Virus record (IMG/VR): IMGVR_UViG_3300033145_001750
Coordinates: 1-26,142 of that record
Length of the DNA: 26,142 nt
Direction: 5' to 3' (one strand)
Origin: a virus
Shown here one piece after another: positions 15,453 through 23,342 of the stretch. The position numbers and the translations under genes were made by a program. Below the pieces are notes generated by a model. That model was given only the letters and a program-made list of their open reading frames with translations. It was not told where the DNA came from and made no database searches. How positions within the stretch are numbered: the first letter of the stretch is position 1; each line of letters starts with the position of its first letter.

Positions 15453-15734
15453 ATGAAAGTTAAAGTCGGTGAAAAAGAGTTCCTGCTAAAAACGTTGAAG
15501 CTCAATGACTGGGTGGTGGCGGAAGAAAAAGGCCTCGATATTGGCAGATTGCAGAGGGGAGATTTTAAGCTGAAAGATCTGCGTGTTCTGTGTTTTATTG
15601 CGCTCCATTGCGTTGATCCAGAAATCACCGAGGAATGGGTCGGTGACAATATCACCCTTGAGGACATGACCCTCACGGACAAGATTGTAAATTTTATCAT
15701 GCCCAAGGGAGCCAAAAAAAGCAAAACTACATAG
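15453..15734 (+). CDS. Tail assembly chaperone, short form (gpG-type)
   Basis: ATG 15453 is chosen because A8 plus GGAG (15436-15447) lies just before it; an upstream in-frame TTG lacks such a site. The 93-residue product resembles tail-assembly chaperones: VKVGEKEFLLKTLKLNDWVV, KDLRVLCFIALHCVDPEITEEWV and MTLTDKIVNFIMPKG. The gene ends in a run of A (15714-15720) just before its TAG, where a -1 shift would join it to the second frame. These proteins bind the tape measure and tube subunits during tail assembly and are absent from the finished virion. Position, size and the second frame support the call. Confidence 0.85.
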   Translation: MKVKVGEKEFLLKTLKLNDWVVAEEKGLDIGRLQRGDFKLKDLRVLCFIALHCVDPEITEEWVGDNITLEDMTLTDKIVNFIMPKGAKKSKTT

Positions 15735-15874
15735 ATTATCTGGACTTGTTTGGGCGGGAATACGGATGGTCGAAAACAGAAGTTCTTGATTTGTCAATGC
15801 CGGAAATAAATCACCTTGTGAGGCTCATCGAGGCCAGGAATAAAAGAGAGGGTCAAACCTTAAATGCCCCGTAA
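15453..15874 (+). CDS. Tail assembly chaperone, frameshifted long form (gpGT-type)
   Basis: The frame -1 to the short form stays open from upstream of the A7 tract to the TAA at 15872-15874. It would add about 50 residues, including YIDYLDLFGREYGWSKTEVL and MPEINHLVRLIEARNKREG, which are typical chaperone T-domain features. The extension has no start codon with a ribosome binding site. A -1 slip, or an extra A inserted by polymerase slippage, at 15714-15720 gives a continuous protein of about 140 residues. The last codons overlap the tape measure start at 15864. The zero-frame reading of the tract is GCC AAA AAA AGC, which does not match the ideal X-XXY-YYZ pattern exactly, so the mechanism is less sure than the fusion. 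Confidence 0.8.
15714..15720 (+). promoter_or_regulatory. Probable -1 frameshift site (A7)
   Basis: Seven A residues lie four codons before the short-form stop. Slipping back one base on this run changes the frame from the 93-residue product to the extension frame. Other A7 runs occur in intact genes here, so the run alone is not evidence; the open, chaperone-like -1 frame after it is. Confidence 0.75.
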
Positions 15875-18800
15875 AAATAAAATAGAAGTTGTTATATCCG
15901 CAAAAGATCAGATTTCAAGGTCGCTGCAAGGTATTACAAAACGAGTTTTTAGTTTAAAATCTGCGGTGGCAGGGATAGCGGCAGGGTATGGCCTGAAAAA
16001 GCTTGCTGATGGGTTTATCGAGGTTGGTTCCAGCATGGACAAAATGAGGATATCGCTGGACACTATCACGAAAGGAGAGGGTAATAAGTGGTTTAAAGAA
16101 TTGAACGAATGGGCCTTAAAAATGCCTATCAACACTGAAAAAGCAATACAATCTTTCACTATGATGCGGGCTATGGGATTACGGCCCACGATTGAGGATA
16201 TGACGGTCCTGGTAGATACAACCAGTGCGCTTGGCGGTGATGGTGGGGCATTAGCAGGTATTGCCAGAGCATTAGGGCAGATAAAAACCAAAGGGAAGGT
16301 CTCAGCCGAAGAACTGATGCAGCTTGCCGAGCGTGGCATTCCGGCTTATGAAATATTAGCAGAAAAACTGCACCTCACCAAAAAACAATTAGGAAGCATT
16401 GGGAATGCTGGGATTGATGCCGGTGTGGCAGTCAAGGCACTGCTGGAAGGTATGGCTGATCGTTTCGGCGGCCAGAGCAAGAAGATACAGAACACATGGG
16501 CTGGCTTAATGGAGAGCCTAAAATCATATTGGAAAGAATTCCAGCGGCTCGTGATGAGTTTTGGTGTGATGCAGTTTCTTGAAAAAAGTTTAGGGAGACT
16601 CATCTCTAAAATTGACGAACTCAAAAAAAGCGGCGGTCTGGAAGTATGGGCTAAAAGGACAGCGGCGGCGGTCTTAAAATCGTTCAAATCTATGGTGTTA
16701 GGCTTAGGCACTATGATTGACACATTTATGAAAATGTGGCGGCCATTCAAGCGTACAATTTCATCTTTATGGAAGGATTTCAGGTCTCTTCCTGGATGGG
16801 TTCAGCAAGTGGGTGTAATGGGCGCCATCCTGTTTGGGAAACTTGGAGTTGTCGCTTTGGTTGCGGGAATAGAAGTTTTCAGCAAAATCAGTCTCGAAGC
16901 TCGTGGCTGGATGGCCATTATGAAAGGAGAGCTGAAAGTATCTGACCTGTTGAACAAAAGCTATGAGGAGGCCTCTAAACTCCTGGCTGATCTTGCCAAA
17001 AAAAAGGAACTTACTTCGAGAGGTCAAGTTGTCAGGGGGAAAATATATTACCCTGGCACAGCAGGGGCGGTGGCTCAAAACGTAGCAGGTGAGATTGACA
17101 AGATCATTCAGGAAATGCAAGCTGCCAGTGACGTAAGTGTTAATGCATTAAAAAAAGCAGAAACGGCGGCAATCCAAACCAGCCAAACCGTAACAACCGA
17201 GACCGAAAAAGCAACCATTGAAAGGCTTGCGGCCTACAAGACCATGTATGAGTCCCTGTCCGATTGGGGATATTCTGACTATAAAACCCAGCTTAAATTA
17301 ATAGCTCAACAAAAAAAAGAGTTTCTGAAAGCGACAAAAAACAAGGTCCTTGTTGAAAAATGGGCATCCGCGGAACGTCAAAAGGCATGGGAAAAAGACC
17401 GCTTGAAGTTTGGCAAGTTTTCTGAAGGGATTGCGATTGCTTACGAACAAATGAAACGGAACGCGACCAGCTTTGCACAGGTGGCATTTGATTCTTTCAA
17501 CTCGTTTGTCGAAAAAGCGACCAGTGTTTTTTCGGACGTGTTTTATGATGGACTGACAGGAAAACTCAAGAAGCTCAAGGATTATTGGGACGATTTTTGG
17601 GACTCGATGAAACGTACCTTCGCGGACTCGTTGGCCTCGATGCTGAAAGATTGGGTGTTCAGTCTTGGGAGGATGTCAGGGGCGAAGATCACTTTATCCG
17701 GTGCTGGCGGTGGCGGTGGGGTCAGCCTCACAGGTATGATGAGTGCTGTCACCAGTTTTTTCGGGGGTGGTGGGAGTGCTGGCGGTTCGTCAGCCCTGTC
17801 AACCCTTGCATCGGCTGGATCACAGGCTTGGGGTGCTCTGAGTACCGGGGGCGGAATTTTCACAGCCCCCTCTATGGTAGAAGCGGGTGTTGGATTCCGG
17901 TCTCTGGCGAGCATACCCGGTATGACAGTACAGAGGGGGGTGGAAGGCGCAACACTGGCTTTCAAAGGAGTCCCTTTAGGCTCTTATTTTACGGCAGGAG
18001 GGTTAGGGGCGTTAGGTTATGGGACGGTCGGAAAATGGGTCGGACTGCCGCAGAGTAAATACAGTGGGTACACAGCCGGAGCTGGTGCTGCGGGCGGGAT
18101 GTACGCTGGGACTGCGGTTGGTTCAGCGTTGGTGGCATCAGGAACAGTTGGGGCGACAGTAGGGACTTATGTTTTGCCTGTGGTAGGCACCATTATTGGA
18201 GCGGTTCTCGGCGGCTTAGCAGGCTCTCTCTTTGGCGGGTCGAAAAAAAAGCACAAAGGTACTTACGCGTGGAAATTCGGGCTCGAAGACAGGCAGCTTG
18301 ACCTCTCCAGGGTCCACAGTTACAGGGGGCCTGGCCATGTTCAGTACGGTGCTGGTTGGGGAGGCTTCCAGGAAAAGCTGGACAAGGTTTTTGAAAACTT
18401 TGACAGACGATTTGAAGCTTTCCCGAAATACATCCAAGAGGCGATGAGACCGACCGTGGAGCAGACAGAGGCACAACTCAGTGAAACGATTTTCTCACGA
18501 TACCTGAACCGCCAAAGACGGCAGGCGAAGGCACTGCGAAAATATTTTGACAAAACATACCTCCCTGAGATTGAAAAAGCATACAACAAAATTATTGAAG
18601 TTACGATAAAAATGGCAACTGAACTTTTCGATAAAAGCAAAGAAATTATTTCAGGTACAATGATATCCGCCCTAAATGAAACTGATTCTGTGTCCGCTTG
18701 GGAAAAATTCGCAACCAATGTGAAAACAGTCATGTATGAAAATATCGTGAGCGGGATCGTGAATGCCCTTGCGGAGTCGGCAATATATCAGGAAGTTTTA

Positions 18801-19271
18801 GCACCAACCATGGTCGCAATCTCTACCGCCTTTAATCAGGCTTACGAAAACGGCATGTTTAACGTTATTAAATTTCAACAGTTAGTTGCCCCGGCAATCC
18901 AAACTTTTAAAACCGGGTTAGGGGCATTACAACCAGCATTCGAGGCGGCATATGGGGTGGTCAGCGAGATAAAAGGAACATTGTTACCACCTCCACCACC
19001 TCCACCACCTCCACCTCCATCTGAGGCTCCATATTATACCACCCCGGAAGGTGAGAGAGTTTTTACCTCCGCCACAGACGCGTCAGCAAGGGCGTTAGGC
19101 GGTGTGATCGTAGAGCAGTTACAGATCATGCCCAACGCCAATATCGACGAAGCGTTATTTGATAAACCTCTCGACTGGTGGATTGAACTCGCGAAAAACA
19201 AAGTGCTCCCTGCCCTGAACGAATTAGGTGAGGCGGGGGCCCTAACAACTCTGACATATGAGGGGGCATAA
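15864..19271 (+). CDS. Tail tape measure protein
   Basis: The 1135-residue protein is the longest in the window. The first 220 residues carry a tape-measure domain, with MRISLDTITKGEGNKWFKEL, MPINTEKAIQSFTMMRAMGL and KVSAEELMQLAERGIPAYEI. Hydrophobic segments lie at about 318-341 (VMGAILFGKLGVVALVAGIE) and about 754-793 (ASGTVGATVGTYVLPVVGTI and following), as expected of a protein that enters the host membrane. Coiled-coil and Gly/Ser-rich stretches lie between them. Eleven consecutive prolines (residues 1042-1052, bases 18987-19019) occur near the C-terminus. It sets tail length and helps DNA cross the envelope. The start follows the chaperone frame. At about 0.15 nm per residue the tail would be near 170 nm, a rough estimate. 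Confidence 0.94.
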   Translation: MPRKNKIEVVISAKDQISRSLQGITKRVFSLKSAVAGIAAGYGLKKLADGFIEVGSSMDKMRISLDTITKGEGNKWFKELNEWALKMPINTEKAIQSFTMMRAMGLRPTIEDMTVLVDTTSALGGDGGALAGIARALGQIKTKGKVSAEELMQLAERGIPAYEILAEKLHLTKKQLGSIGNAGIDAGVAVKALLEGMADRFGGQSKKIQNTWAGLMESLKSYWKEFQRLVMSFGVMQFLEKSLGRLISKIDELKKSGGLEVWAKRTAAAVLKSFKSMVLGLGTMIDTFMKMWRPFKRTISSLWKDFRSLPGWVQQVGVMGAILFGKLGVVALVAGIEVFSKISLEARGWMAIMKGELKVSDLLNKSYEEASKLLADLAKKKELTSRGQVVRGKIYYPGTAGAVAQNVAGEIDKIIQEMQAASDVSVNALKKAETAAIQTSQTVTTETEKATIERLAAYKTMYESLSDWGYSDYKTQLKLIAQQKKEFLKATKNKVLVEKWASAERQKAWEKDRLKFGKFSEGIAIAYEQMKRNATSFAQVAFDSFNSFVEKATSVFSDVFYDGLTGKLKKLKDYWDDFWDSMKRTFADSLASMLKDWVFSLGRMSGAKITLSGAGGGGGVSLTGMMSAVTSFFGGGGSAGGSSALSTLASAGSQAWGALSTGGGIFTAPSMVEAGVGFRSLASIPGMTVQRGVEGATLAFKGVPLGSYFTAGGLGALGYGTVGKWVGLPQSKYSGYTAGAGAAGGMYAGTAVGSALVASGTVGATVGTYVLPVVGTIIGAVLGGLAGSLFGGSKKKHKGTYAWKFGLEDRQLDLSRVHSYRGPGHVQYGAGWGGFQEKLDKVFENFDRRFEAFPKYIQEAMRPTVEQTEAQLSETIFSRYLNRQRRQAKALRKYFDKTYLPEIEKAYNKIIEVTIKMATELFDKSKEIISGTMISALNETDSVSAWEKFATNVKTVMYENIVSGIVNALAESAIYQEVLAPTMVAISTAFNQAYENGMFNVIKFQQLVAPAIQTFKTGLGALQPAFEAAYGVVSEIKGTLLPPPPPPPPPPPSEAPYYTTPEGERVFTSATDASARALGGVIVEQLQIMPNANIDEALFDKPLDWWIELAKNKVLPALNELGEAGALTTLTYEGA

Positions 19272-19274
19272 TAA

Positions 19275-19643
19275 TTGGGGGATATCAAACTTGGGCCTGT
19301 TGGGTCTTATGTCACACTCACCAATATAGCAGGGTACGGATATCGATTCGCTGAGACTATTGACCGTAAAGATATCCGCACAAAGGGCCAATTGTACACT
19401 TATATCCAAAACGGAAGCTGGCACAAACTTAAAATTCCGGCAAGCTACGTCAACTCCGCGGACAGGTCGTTAATCAACAGCTGGTGGAAAACCGCGACAA
19501 ACCTTTTGTTTTTCGAGGACTCTGACCAAACCTCAACATATCACACTGTACGGATTATGGGTGTTCAGGAACCTTTTCAAAGCTTTGTCCGGCCATATTT
19601 CCGCACCTACTACGCTGGTGAGATTATATTGGAGACCGTGTAA
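19275..19643 (+). CDS. Putative distal tail protein
   Basis: The 122-residue protein starts at TTG 19275, with a GAGGGGG-rich stretch about 10 bases before. It is predicted mostly beta with a helix: PVGSYVTLTNIAGYGYRFAET, QLYTYIQNGSWHKLKIPASY, ADRSLINSWWKTATNLLFFE and FQSFVRPYFRTYYAGEIILE. The reading is like small tail-tip proteins between the tape measure and the hub of siphophages, but I see no diagnostic motif. The next gene follows without a gap. The call is from position and fold, so it is moderate. Confidence 0.6.
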   Translation: MGDIKLGPVGSYVTLTNIAGYGYRFAETIDRKDIRTKGQLYTYIQNGSWHKLKIPASYVNSADRSLINSWWKTATNLLFFEDSDQTSTYHTVRIMGVQEPFQSFVRPYFRTYYAGEIILETV

Positions 19644-20858
19644 ATGAGCACTACGGTTACAAGCTTTTTTCAGTCTCAGATGGAATCCACCAACCCATCA
19701 TCACGGCTACTCCGATTTACATTCAATGGCTCTGATATATCCCCCCATGTTTTATCTTACGGCACGTTGAGCCGAAACATCTCAGAATCAATCGGAAACC
19801 GTGGATACACCATTGAGATCGAAAACACAAGCCAGTTGCTGAACTCATTAATGACGGAAAAGGCTCAGTTTTTGACGACCGGGACTTTCGATTATGGGTT
19901 CACAACAGACACAGGCAGCGAAGAGACCTTGCAGCTTTTCAGCGGGGATTTGCTGAAAGCTCGATTTAGGGAGAAAAGTGTCAGCCTGTTTTTCAGGGAT
20001 AAATTATTACGGCTAAAAGCCCGCACGGTAGGGTCGGATGATACACCCGTTTCTTTCACCAGCACGAACGTAAACCCGGCTGATCTGGTGTGGTGGATGG
20101 CAACCTCATACGGCAACCTGAGCCTCATCACTTCCACCTCTAATCCCGACATTGATTACGCATCCTGGGAAACTTGGAAAGCGATTTTTACAGACAATAA
20201 TACAGTCGTCAATGCCCGATTCACAGGGGAAAATGTTGTTGAGATTATCGAAGAAGCACAGGAGATCACGGACTCTGTAATATACGCGGAGGGTGATAAC
20301 AAGCTCTATTTTACCCGATGGACAGGCGTATCAAGTGACGTGATTACAATCACTGATTCTGTCACTACTCGGATCGCGGACATTACGGTCGAGGGGACGC
20401 ACATCACAAACAAAGCACGGGTTCTGATCGGATACAACCCCACAAGCGGGGCATGGGCAGGAGAAATAACCCGGCAGAACACCACATCAACTAACAGCTA
20501 CGGCGTCTTTGAAAAAGCGTACTACGGGAAAAAGGTCTGGCTGGTGGATAGTGTTTCAGCCATCAATCTTGCGGACCGGATTGTTGCCAGGCGCAGGGAA
20601 CCGAACATCAAAGCTCAAATCACAACCCCGATTATATACCTCAATGCGCAGGTAGGAGACGAAATATCTTTAACTTCTCAGGTATTCAGCTTTTCAAATA
20701 AATCTTTTGCTCTTTTGGGATATCAAATTGACGCGAAAAACGACACAATGACATTGATTGCTGACGAAGGTTTTGGGAAAGTTGGTTTTATGAAGGGCTT
20801 TATTTTAGATGACGCAACTTGGGGTTTGCTGGATCAGGAAGAAAACCCGATCCTATAG
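19644..20858 (+). CDS. Tail hub/baseplate-like protein (Tal-like)
   Basis: The 404-residue protein starts right after the previous stop. It begins SRLLRFTFNGSDISPHVLSYG and has a tail-protein core around EITDSVIYAEGDNKLYFTRW, ITNKARVLIGYNPTSGAWAG and PIIYLNAQVGDEISLTSQVF. The last strand pair of this type (VGDEISLTSQ...YQIDAKNDTMTLIADE) is shared by many hub proteins of siphophages that follow the tape measure. The hub closes the tail tube and carries fibres. No lytic domain is visible in the C-terminus. The call rests on position and sequence pattern. Confidence 0.72.
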   Translation: MSTTVTSFFQSQMESTNPSSRLLRFTFNGSDISPHVLSYGTLSRNISESIGNRGYTIEIENTSQLLNSLMTEKAQFLTTGTFDYGFTTDTGSEETLQLFSGDLLKARFREKSVSLFFRDKLLRLKARTVGSDDTPVSFTSTNVNPADLVWWMATSYGNLSLITSTSNPDIDYASWETWKAIFTDNNTVVNARFTGENVVEIIEEAQEITDSVIYAEGDNKLYFTRWTGVSSDVITITDSVTTRIADITVEGTHITNKARVLIGYNPTSGAWAGEITRQNTTSTNSYGVFEKAYYGKKVWLVDSVSAINLADRIVARRREPNIKAQITTPIIYLNAQVGDEISLTSQVFSFSNKSFALLGYQIDAKNDTMTLIADEGFGKVGFMKGFILDDATWGLLDQEENPIL

Positions 20859-20870
20859 GGAGTATAAAAC

Positions 20871-21581
20871 ATGGCATGGACTGATCTAACTTTTTCTTTC
20901 GGATCATTATTGACGGCTACAAAAATGACACAACTTGATGACAATCTTGACGCGCTCGCGGCCGGGGATGCGGGGGCACCTGAGATCCAGTCAGAGGCTT
21001 TAGCGGATAATATAACTTTAGCAGGAAACCTTTATGCCAATGGTGGCAGTGTTTATAGTGATAAAAACGCAGGGGGCAGCGCACATTTTTGGTTAAGGGA
21101 CGCTGGCATTGTACGAGGATTATTTTATTGGGACAGTACAAATAGTAGAGTTGTATTGAGAAAATATGATACTGACGGCACGACTGTATTAGGCGAACTA
21201 AAGCTGGATGAGAACAACCTTGTTTATGGTTCTAATACTGTCTGGCACGCGGGCAATCTAACCACCAATGAAATTATCAAAGGCTGGATTAACTTCAACG
21301 GTACGGGCACGATTGCAATAAACGATAGTTACAATATCACCTCTATTACTGATGATGGTGTGGGTATTTACACGATCACTTGGGATACTGATTTTGCGAA
21401 TGCGAATTACGCTATTTCCGGCATCGCTCGAAGGACACCAGCAGATGGTGGCAATGGGGTGGTCTGTCTCTCCTCGGGGACGGCCCCAGCGGTTGGGAGT
21501 GTCAAAGTGCTAACCTCAGATCTGGGGGCCACAGAAGTTGATATGGAAGCTGTGAGCATTATAGCCATAGGAGACCAATAA
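20871..21581 (+). CDS. Tail fibre protein
   Basis: The 236-residue protein has GGGAG (about 20859-20863) eight bases before ATG. The N-terminal 25 residues (WTDLTFSFGSLLTATKMTQL) resemble the attachment part of fibres. The middle has repeated short beta strands and a VWHAGN motif around 123-128, which is a common tail-fibre shaft signature. The C-terminus, with IKGWINFNGTGTIAINDSYN and WDTDFANANYAISGIARR, is the common phage-fibre receptor domain. It would bind the host surface. It is short for a fibre, so it may be one of several receptor proteins here, along with the repeat protein at 23342. Confidence 0.82.
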   Translation: MAWTDLTFSFGSLLTATKMTQLDDNLDALAAGDAGAPEIQSEALADNITLAGNLYANGGSVYSDKNAGGSAHFWLRDAGIVRGLFYWDSTNSRVVLRKYDTDGTTVLGELKLDENNLVYGSNTVWHAGNLTTNEIIKGWINFNGTGTIAINDSYNITSITDDGVGIYTITWDTDFANANYAISGIARRTPADGGNGVVCLSSGTAPAVGSVKVLTSDLGATEVDMEAVSIIAIGDQ

Positions 21582-21583
21582 TT

Positions 21584-22096
21584 ATGAAAGTACGAGCAAT
21601 TTATAAACCCGATGGTTCCGTAAGCGTGATTCATCCTGCCCCCAATTCCCGGAAGTTTTCTATTCAAAAGACAAAACTTGATGCTTTTGAAACTGCGTCA
21701 GAGGATCCAAACACACAAGATGTATTCGTAACAGTTGAAATGCCGCTATGCTTGAAGATTTTAAGGGAAAACAAATGCGGCTTGGCATTGGAGCATGAAA
21801 AACAGTATCCGGGGTCATTTGATTTTGAACCCGAAGATCAATGGTTAAGCAGAGTGTTTGAAAAGGCAACGCCAGAAGAGCTTCCATACGAGGATATTGA
21901 CGATTCCACATTACCGAACAGCAGGGAAGACAGGGAGGCATGGGAGCATAATCCTTCCGGTGGCGTGAGAGTCAACGCCGCGAAGGCACTGCAAATAAAA
22001 GAAGCCAAGTCTAAAGCTGTTTTGATTGCATCAGAAGAAAAAAGGATTGTGAATGAACAAGCGATTGCAAACTTAACAGCGCAAGGGAAAATATAG
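21584..22096 (+). CDS. Putative tail fibre assembly/accessory protein
   Basis: AGGAGA (21569-21574) lies nine bases before ATG 21584. The 170-residue protein starts MKVRAIYKPDGSVSVIHPAP and ends with an acidic DREAWEHNPSGGVRVNAAKA helix-rich tail. Small proteins with an N-terminal Ile-Tyr-x-x-D/N-G-x-(V/I) pattern and a DR..W...-type C-terminus commonly follow phage fibre genes. They are often fibre chaperones, although they can also be structural. Position directly after the fibre gene supports this. The function is inferred, not shown by a catalytic motif. Confidence 0.55.
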   Translation: MKVRAIYKPDGSVSVIHPAPNSRKFSIQKTKLDAFETASEDPNTQDVFVTVEMPLCLKILRENKCGLALEHEKQYPGSFDFEPEDQWLSRVFEKATPEELPYEDIDDSTLPNSREDREAWEHNPSGGVRVNAAKALQIKEAKSKAVLIASEEKRIVNEQAIANLTAQGKI

Positions 22097-22151
22097 AAAT
22101 AGTTATTATAGTATTTCCAGGATTATTAGATTTATAAAATAGGAGGAAACA

Positions 22152-22679
22152 ATGGACCTTGTACCAATTAAAGTAAAAATAGGGCTACGGCCTAACGGCC
22201 ATGCTGATCATCCAGACTGGACGAAACTGCCTATGATTAATGATAGCAAAGAGGTGTGGCTTAACGCACCACAGGGGTGGATTTATGACAAGTCTTGTGG
22301 CCACAAAGAGCACAGGGCTGACAGCCCACAAGGAATGCAATGGGGGTGTCTGTTGTGCACTAAAGAATTTGCAAATGAAGCCTTAGCAGTTTTCCCTACG
22401 TTGGTCACTAAGATAACAGAAGCGGAGTTTGAGGATTTTTATAACAATTATGCCAGGGCGCATTTACCGGAAAATAGAGTTGATATAAATGTTATGCAAG
22501 GTTATCAAATTGAACTCGACCTTAAAGAAAAGCTTGGGCTAAACACAACTGCCTTAAAAGCAAAGATAGCTAAAGCTCTTGATCCTGAAGATAAGGAGGC
22601 AGGAATAAAGAAAAGCAAGTTGAGATATTGGTCAGACCTTAAAAGCAACTGTGGTATCACAATAGAGGCAGCTAAGTAA
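22152..22679 (+). CDS. Protein of unknown function with possible Cys/His zinc site
   Basis: AGGAGG (22141-22146) lies five bases before ATG 22152, a strong site. The 175-residue protein has Cys49-x-His51 and Cys66-x2-Cys69, which could bind a zinc ion. Other parts are ordinary: WTKLPMINDSKEVWLNAPQG, ITEAEFEDFYNNYARAHLPE and a Lys-rich helical C-terminus. No family is recognised. The 55 bases before it are AT-rich and hold no clear promoter. Its neighbours are fibre-assembly and glycosyltransferase genes, so a role in fibre processing is possible but unsupported. Confidence 0.6.
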   Translation: MDLVPIKVKIGLRPNGHADHPDWTKLPMINDSKEVWLNAPQGWIYDKSCGHKEHRADSPQGMQWGCLLCTKEFANEALAVFPTLVTKITEAEFEDFYNNYARAHLPENRVDINVMQGYQIELDLKEKLGLNTTALKAKIAKALDPEDKEAGIKKSKLRYWSDLKSNCGITIEAAK

Positions 22680-22682
22680 ATA

Positions 22683-23342
22683 GTGAAAAAGACTCGAAAA
22701 TCAGTTTTAATTTCATTCCCGAACTTATATTGGATTCATAAACATGTTGTTCATAAGGCATTGCTTTTACAACAAGATGGCCGGTATAAACTCAATATCA
22801 TAATGCCATCCCATAAACCTTATGAAAACAATCTGCATCATATTGTCAATGATTTTATGAGTGGTGATTATGATTTTTGGCTGAATATAGACTCTGATAA
22901 CCCCCCGATGAGGAACCCTCTGGACCTTGTTGTATTAAATAGGGATATCATAGGCCTTCCAACTCCGGTGTGGCATTATGACCCTAATAATAAAAAAAAG
23001 GGTGAAAGGCCAATATATGAGAATGCTTATGCCTATGATGAGCAGGTTGATGCCTACAGAGAATATCAAAATAAAAAAGGATTACAAGAGGTGGATGCCA
23101 TTGGTACTGGGTGCTTTCTTGTAGCTAAGAGAGTCTTCGAGAATGAAAACATGCGGAAAGCTCCATTTGAAAGAAAACTGTACCATGATGGCACGGTGCA
23201 TAAAGGGAATGATATCAGTTTCTGTGAGAGGTTGAGGGAAAATGGGTTTCATATCTACGCCCACTTTAACTACCTGTGTGACCACTTCTCGGAAAAGAGT
23301 TTAATCGAAACCAGCAACGCTTTTAGGAACCTATACGTATAA
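22683..23342 (+). CDS. GT-A-fold glycosyltransferase
   Basis: The 219-residue protein starts at GTG 22683, three bases after the previous stop. It contains a GT-A nucleotide-sugar and metal site Asp70-Ser-Asp72 in LNIDSDNPP, followed by VVLNRDIIGLPTPVWHYDP, then DAIGTGCFLVAKRVFE and GNDISFCERLRENGFHIYAH, which carries the acidic catalytic region typical of these enzymes. It would add a sugar to a cytoplasmic acceptor. The gene ends in a TAATG overlap with the repeat-protein gene, so the two are probably translated together, and that protein is the first candidate acceptor. It is more AT-rich than the surrounding tail genes. The fold call is good; donor and acceptor are unknown. Confidence 0.82.
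   Translation: MKKTRKSVLISFPNLYWIHKHVVHKALLLQQDGRYKLNIIMPSHKPYENNLHHIVNDFMSGDYDFWLNIDSDNPPMRNPLDLVVLNRDIIGLPTPVWHYDPNNKKKGERPIYENAYAYDEQVDAYREYQNKKGLQEVDAIGTGCFLVAKRVFENENMRKAPFERKLYHDGTVHKGNDISFCERLRENGFHIYAHFNYLCDHFSEKSLIETSNAFRNLYV

Noticed and set aside
16990-17010. Another A-run as a frameshift site inside the tape measure gene
   Set aside because: The tape measure frame continues intact for over 700 codons and alternative frames close quickly, so the run has no recoding role.
17585-18058. 157-codon + strand frame inside the tape measure gene
   Set aside because: Out-of-frame shadow of the Gly-rich tape measure segment; no ribosome binding site.
22097-22151. Promoter in the AT-rich gap before 22152
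   Set aside because: TATAGT-like and TTAACA-like hexamers exist, but no pair has acceptable spacing, so I do not list one.
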